Shown: positions 40,801-40,979 of the stretch, one piece after another
How the letters are laid out: each line of letters starts with the position of its first letter
Position numbering within the stretch: the first letter of the stretch is position 1
DNA from: an uncultured Oscillibacter sp.
GTDB taxonomy: Bacteria > Bacillota > Clostridia > Oscillospirales > Oscillospiraceae
Assembly (NCBI GenBank): GCA_945868085.1
Contig: CAMBKF010000017.1
Span: 1 to 40,979, forward strand
DNA: 40,979 nucleotides
Direction of reading: 5' to 3'
Made by a program: the position numbers and the translations under genes
Notes under the pieces: model-generated
What the model saw: the letters and a program-made list of their open reading frames with translations, nothing else
The model's database searches: none
What the model was told of the DNA's origin: nothing

Positions 40801-40979
40801 GACCCGGGCCATCCCCGCCACCGGCCACACCTTCGGTGCCTGGACCGTGACCACTCCCGCCACCTGCACTGCGGACGGTGTGGAGACCCGCGCCTGCGCC
40901 TGCGGTGCAACCGAGACCCGGGCCATCCCCGCCACCGGCCACACCTTCGGTGACTGGGCCGTGACCACTCCCGCCACCT
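34829..40979 (+). CDS. Giant secreted PHP-domain surface protein (runs off the right edge)
   Basis: More than 2,050 residues without a stop. TTG start with AGGAGGG 8 bases ahead; signal peptide 1-31 (RRLLSVLLALVMLLSLLPTA then VFA). In order: an N-terminal domain, three ~144-residue modules (about 190-620), a further related module, Ig-like segments (about 790-975), a PHP metallophosphoesterase domain with His994 and His996 (LHGHTQYSDG), Asp1029 and His1030 (FTDHSN), His1142 (NHPG) and His1207 (DNHQG), a CARDB-like beta domain (about 1345-1450), an alpha/beta domain (about 1455-1750), two OB-fold-like domains (about 1755-1950) and C-terminal Cys-pair repeats of 38 residues. The PHP domain is of the CehA/McbA kind and probably hydrolyses a phosphodiester or phosphate outside the cell; OB folds suggest nucleic-acid binding. 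The anchor lies beyond the window. Confidence 0.85.
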   Translation, partial: MKKRGHSRRLLSVLLALVMLLSLLPTAVFADTTPKATLITDASTLKAGDQIILAASANGKTYAAGSLSGKLLTSIETNPTDPADTVEIFTLGGEAGKWTLTASDGKQIYTADAKALNNTGKGTGTWTIAIDDSGLATVASTDSACGRILYNVKSPRFLNYTSATNVSMLLPSIYRLEVSPARQSGIVTDLTTLQDGDTVVIFNPVYKKTLSTEYSGFYNKGTDVTLAEGKLDGFTDVDKWTVGINDDGTYSFANADDKKLSMDTGYTSTPVGKVNDSWKISAVDGKDATFYIDNATRTDKYRLQWYASKGTWSAYTGTGDAFEQQIYLVIDSGSETPDPEPEPTALFKDGDKVVIYNPANSKALSSEYSGFYNKGTDVTIADGKLTGYTKADIWTVGVNADGTYTFSTADGKKLSMDASYGSTPLDKVNTAWAIEKAATDGCYYIKNAVRGNYLEWYADKGNWSSYSRISDEALFAQAFFKVRESGIVTSLSDGDTVVIFNPANGKALSSEYSGFYNKGTDVTIADGKLTGYTKADIWTVGVNADGTYTFSTADGKKLSMDTSYGSTPLDKANTAWTIENAKTADCFYIKNNVRGNYLEWYADKGNWSSYSRISDEALFAQQFYLVVDDGGSDPEPPTPTGPLTVGSQVVIYNQNAQAVLAAQNDNESSPAINKAAATIEDGKAVCANGAVVFTVEQNGEYYRFRNDTYGYLCANGTGNNAFYTQTASDDADWLVRTCSGGVGGYEMEHRTAKYSGHSQWLEYYSDSFKVYSMYKVTDYTIYSFSFYPVAEGTKVDGGIVNMPAIDFGTVLPAYVGQDYQLTFTVDAPFGVEGDMTAALNGTALTVTKGEDGTYTVTIPGASVKGDKLTVTVSGKDGKGADISGTAEIPVKDEPVFSDPLPARGGQTGDNKRPEISVALANAGDDVAVTMTVNDTAVTAAYEDGRVTYTPDADMADGRVDVKVTAKRADSKSAEYSWSFTVGKATYQLYFGQLHGHTQYSDGSGSLDSALSYIKNLPVSANVQFVAFTDHSNYFDSKNAPNVEAALYNTSLVKDSDASHSWKTYKDTIAQFNEDNAGSMVAIGGFEMTWSGGPGHINTFNTPGVVSRNNGTLNNKTDDAGMKAYYALLSQTEGANSISQFNHPGTTFGNFKDFSYWDSVIDSRMYMVEVGNGEGQIGAGGYYPSYEQYIMALDKGWHLAPTNNQDNHQGRWGNANDARDVILTDNFTEEGIYDAIRAMRVYATEDKNLELGYTVNGLMMGSSIKTVPGKLDIEVSVYDPDRTDSISKVEVVVNSGKVAHVWDDPAELKNGTLSVTLAPEYSYYFIRVTQEDGDLAVTAPVWVGESLKLGISNMTCGTATPVTDEELTLTTTLFNSENTDATVTSLTYSIGGTVIGTDKAGYTIAAGSTLDIPFKWIPDQARVATVLVTAVVNQNGKDYTFTKTISLDVLDASKLVYIGIDASHYNEYVAGNYKDSMGNFGNLAAEYSVRTVQLNTSADLIAACSNSKYKAIVLTAPSRRSSEAQADPKTYSPEELAAIAAFNDAGGMVILAGWSDNYENYPVIQNNPNTKHMAETQNDVLAALGSSLRISDDATYDDTRSAADGVDKWRLYFSDYNMDNFLVEGVEVDADHPYDKMYTERFSHYGGASIYAVDAGGNPTSTLPATVSPVVYGHATTNSVDVDKDGRGGAGTPKYTYAENDSRLLVMATEQLEGKGMVIVSGAAFLSNFEVQSQLDNTLEKNYSNYRICENLINYLNPPKISTIAEVHADEEGIKYTVEGIVTSNASGYDKNTAFFDCIYIQDETGGINCFPVAGDYQIGDKLRISGSTSSYQGERQLAVTKIRKLGHETPVEPKVVTAAQVNDGSVLGQLITLKGYVTGIEMANGLIQTILVRDAQGNVARVFIDGYITTSQDVQNAAVGCAIEATGLASYDNTFTLEDGTAIAPRIRIRDRADIVCTAHTHAFGDWEETTPATCTTDGVETRACACGATETRAIPATGHTFGAWTVTTPATCTADGVETRACACGATETRAIPATGHTFGDWAVTTPAT
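35886..36252 (+). repeat. Direct repeat copy A inside the surface protein gene
   Basis: About 367 bp nearly identical to 36318-36684 at a constant offset of 432 bp (144 codons). It encodes NPANSKALSSEYSGFYNKG through SSYSRISDEALF. The near-identity at synonymous positions shows recent duplication or gene conversion. Confidence 0.9.
36318..36684 (+). repeat. Direct repeat copy B inside the surface protein gene
   Basis: Second copy, 432 bp after copy A, with only scattered differences, such as GCG to ACG in SMDASYG/SMDTSYG. A more diverged third relative lies at about 35400-35820, so the module has multiplied more than once. Confidence 0.9.
40711..40979 (+). repeat. Tandem 114-bp repeat at the surface protein's C-terminal side
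   Basis: A 38-residue unit (HTFGDW...TTPATCT.DGVETRACAC then GATETRAIPATG) occurs twice in full and begins a third time at the window edge, with a period of exactly 114 bp. Each unit has a Cys in TPATCT and the pair CAC. Similar repeats are common in Clostridia surface proteins; the DNA copies here are almost identical. Confidence 0.9.

Noticed and set aside
34859-40942. A 2,027-codon open frame on the minus strand opposite the surface protein gene
   Set aside because: It mirrors the plus-strand protein's repeats, has valine/glycine/alanine/histidine-rich low-complexity sequence, no ribosome binding site and no domain. It is a GC-rich shadow of a real gene with signal peptide and PHP motifs on the plus strand.
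40711-40979. Regular repeats that could suggest a CRISPR array
   Set aside because: The 114-bp units are contiguous, in frame and coding, with no spacers.

Overview
The window reads as chromosome of an anaerobic, GC-rich member of the Clostridia, most likely an Oscillospirales gut bacterium. The reasons are AGGAGG-type ribosome binding sites nearly everywhere, TTGACA/TATAAT promoters with 16-17 bp spacers, oxygen defence by a flavodiiron protein with rubredoxin, a DegV protein, a YibE/F protein, a Firmicutes-type Y-family polymerase fragment and a very large repeat-bearing surface protein. The species cannot be named from the sequence alone.

Layout. 1-500: AT-richer DNA with one tiny basic ORF, possibly the edge of a mobile element. 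460-4127: an operon of an Rrf2 regulator, a three-part acyl-CoA dehydrogenase/ETF-alpha/rubredoxin protein and a flavodiiron protein. Together these look like a complete acyl-CoA to O2 (or NO) electron chain under a palindromic operator. 4293-7210: a class I ribonucleotide reductase large-subunit gene that loses its C-terminus and runs in frame into the tail of a Y-family DNA polymerase; that tail is itself cut by a structured, non-coding-looking segment. 7303-8769: a TPR protein with a frameshift and a DUF5104-like lipoprotein. 8878-11207 (minus): an aminotransferase and an ornithine-cyclodeaminase-family protein behind a long leader with a terminator, which suggests attenuation. 11355-21743 (minus): a carbohydrate operon with a substrate-binding protein remnant, two ABC permeases, a GH31 glycosidase, class II aldolase, enolase-superfamily dehydratase, aldehyde dehydrogenase, MFS transporter and glycerate kinase. 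21733-26389 (plus): a second sugar cluster with a truncated fucose/arabinose-isomerase-like gene, PfkB kinase, a hydantoinase start joined to an FGGY kinase end, cupin, TIM-barrel protein and flavin reductase. 26532-30020: DegV, a two-component system and a PAP2-family membrane protein. 30214-33146: an amino-acid-binding lipoprotein, then cysK-cysE behind a cysteine-rich leader peptide with a terminator/antiterminator pair. 33170-34366 (minus): YibE/F. 34829 to the right edge: a secreted protein of more than 2,050 residues with a PHP phosphoesterase domain, two OB-fold-like domains and tandem repeats.

The strongest candidates for new biology are the poly-cysteine leader peptide attenuator of cysK-cysE (31009-31289) and the rrf2/three-part dehydrogenase/flavodiiron operon (461-4127). 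The attenuator has promoter, ribosome binding site, seven Cys codons in 34, a 10-bp antiterminator and an intrinsic terminator, all at positions that fit ribosome-stalling control.

Caution: three places join halves of unrelated genes (about 6557, 21743 and 24219), and two genes carry single-base homopolymer frameshifts (A6 near 7466, C7 near 31914). This may be real gene decay, but assembly or base-calling errors fit at least as well and should be excluded before those genes are interpreted.
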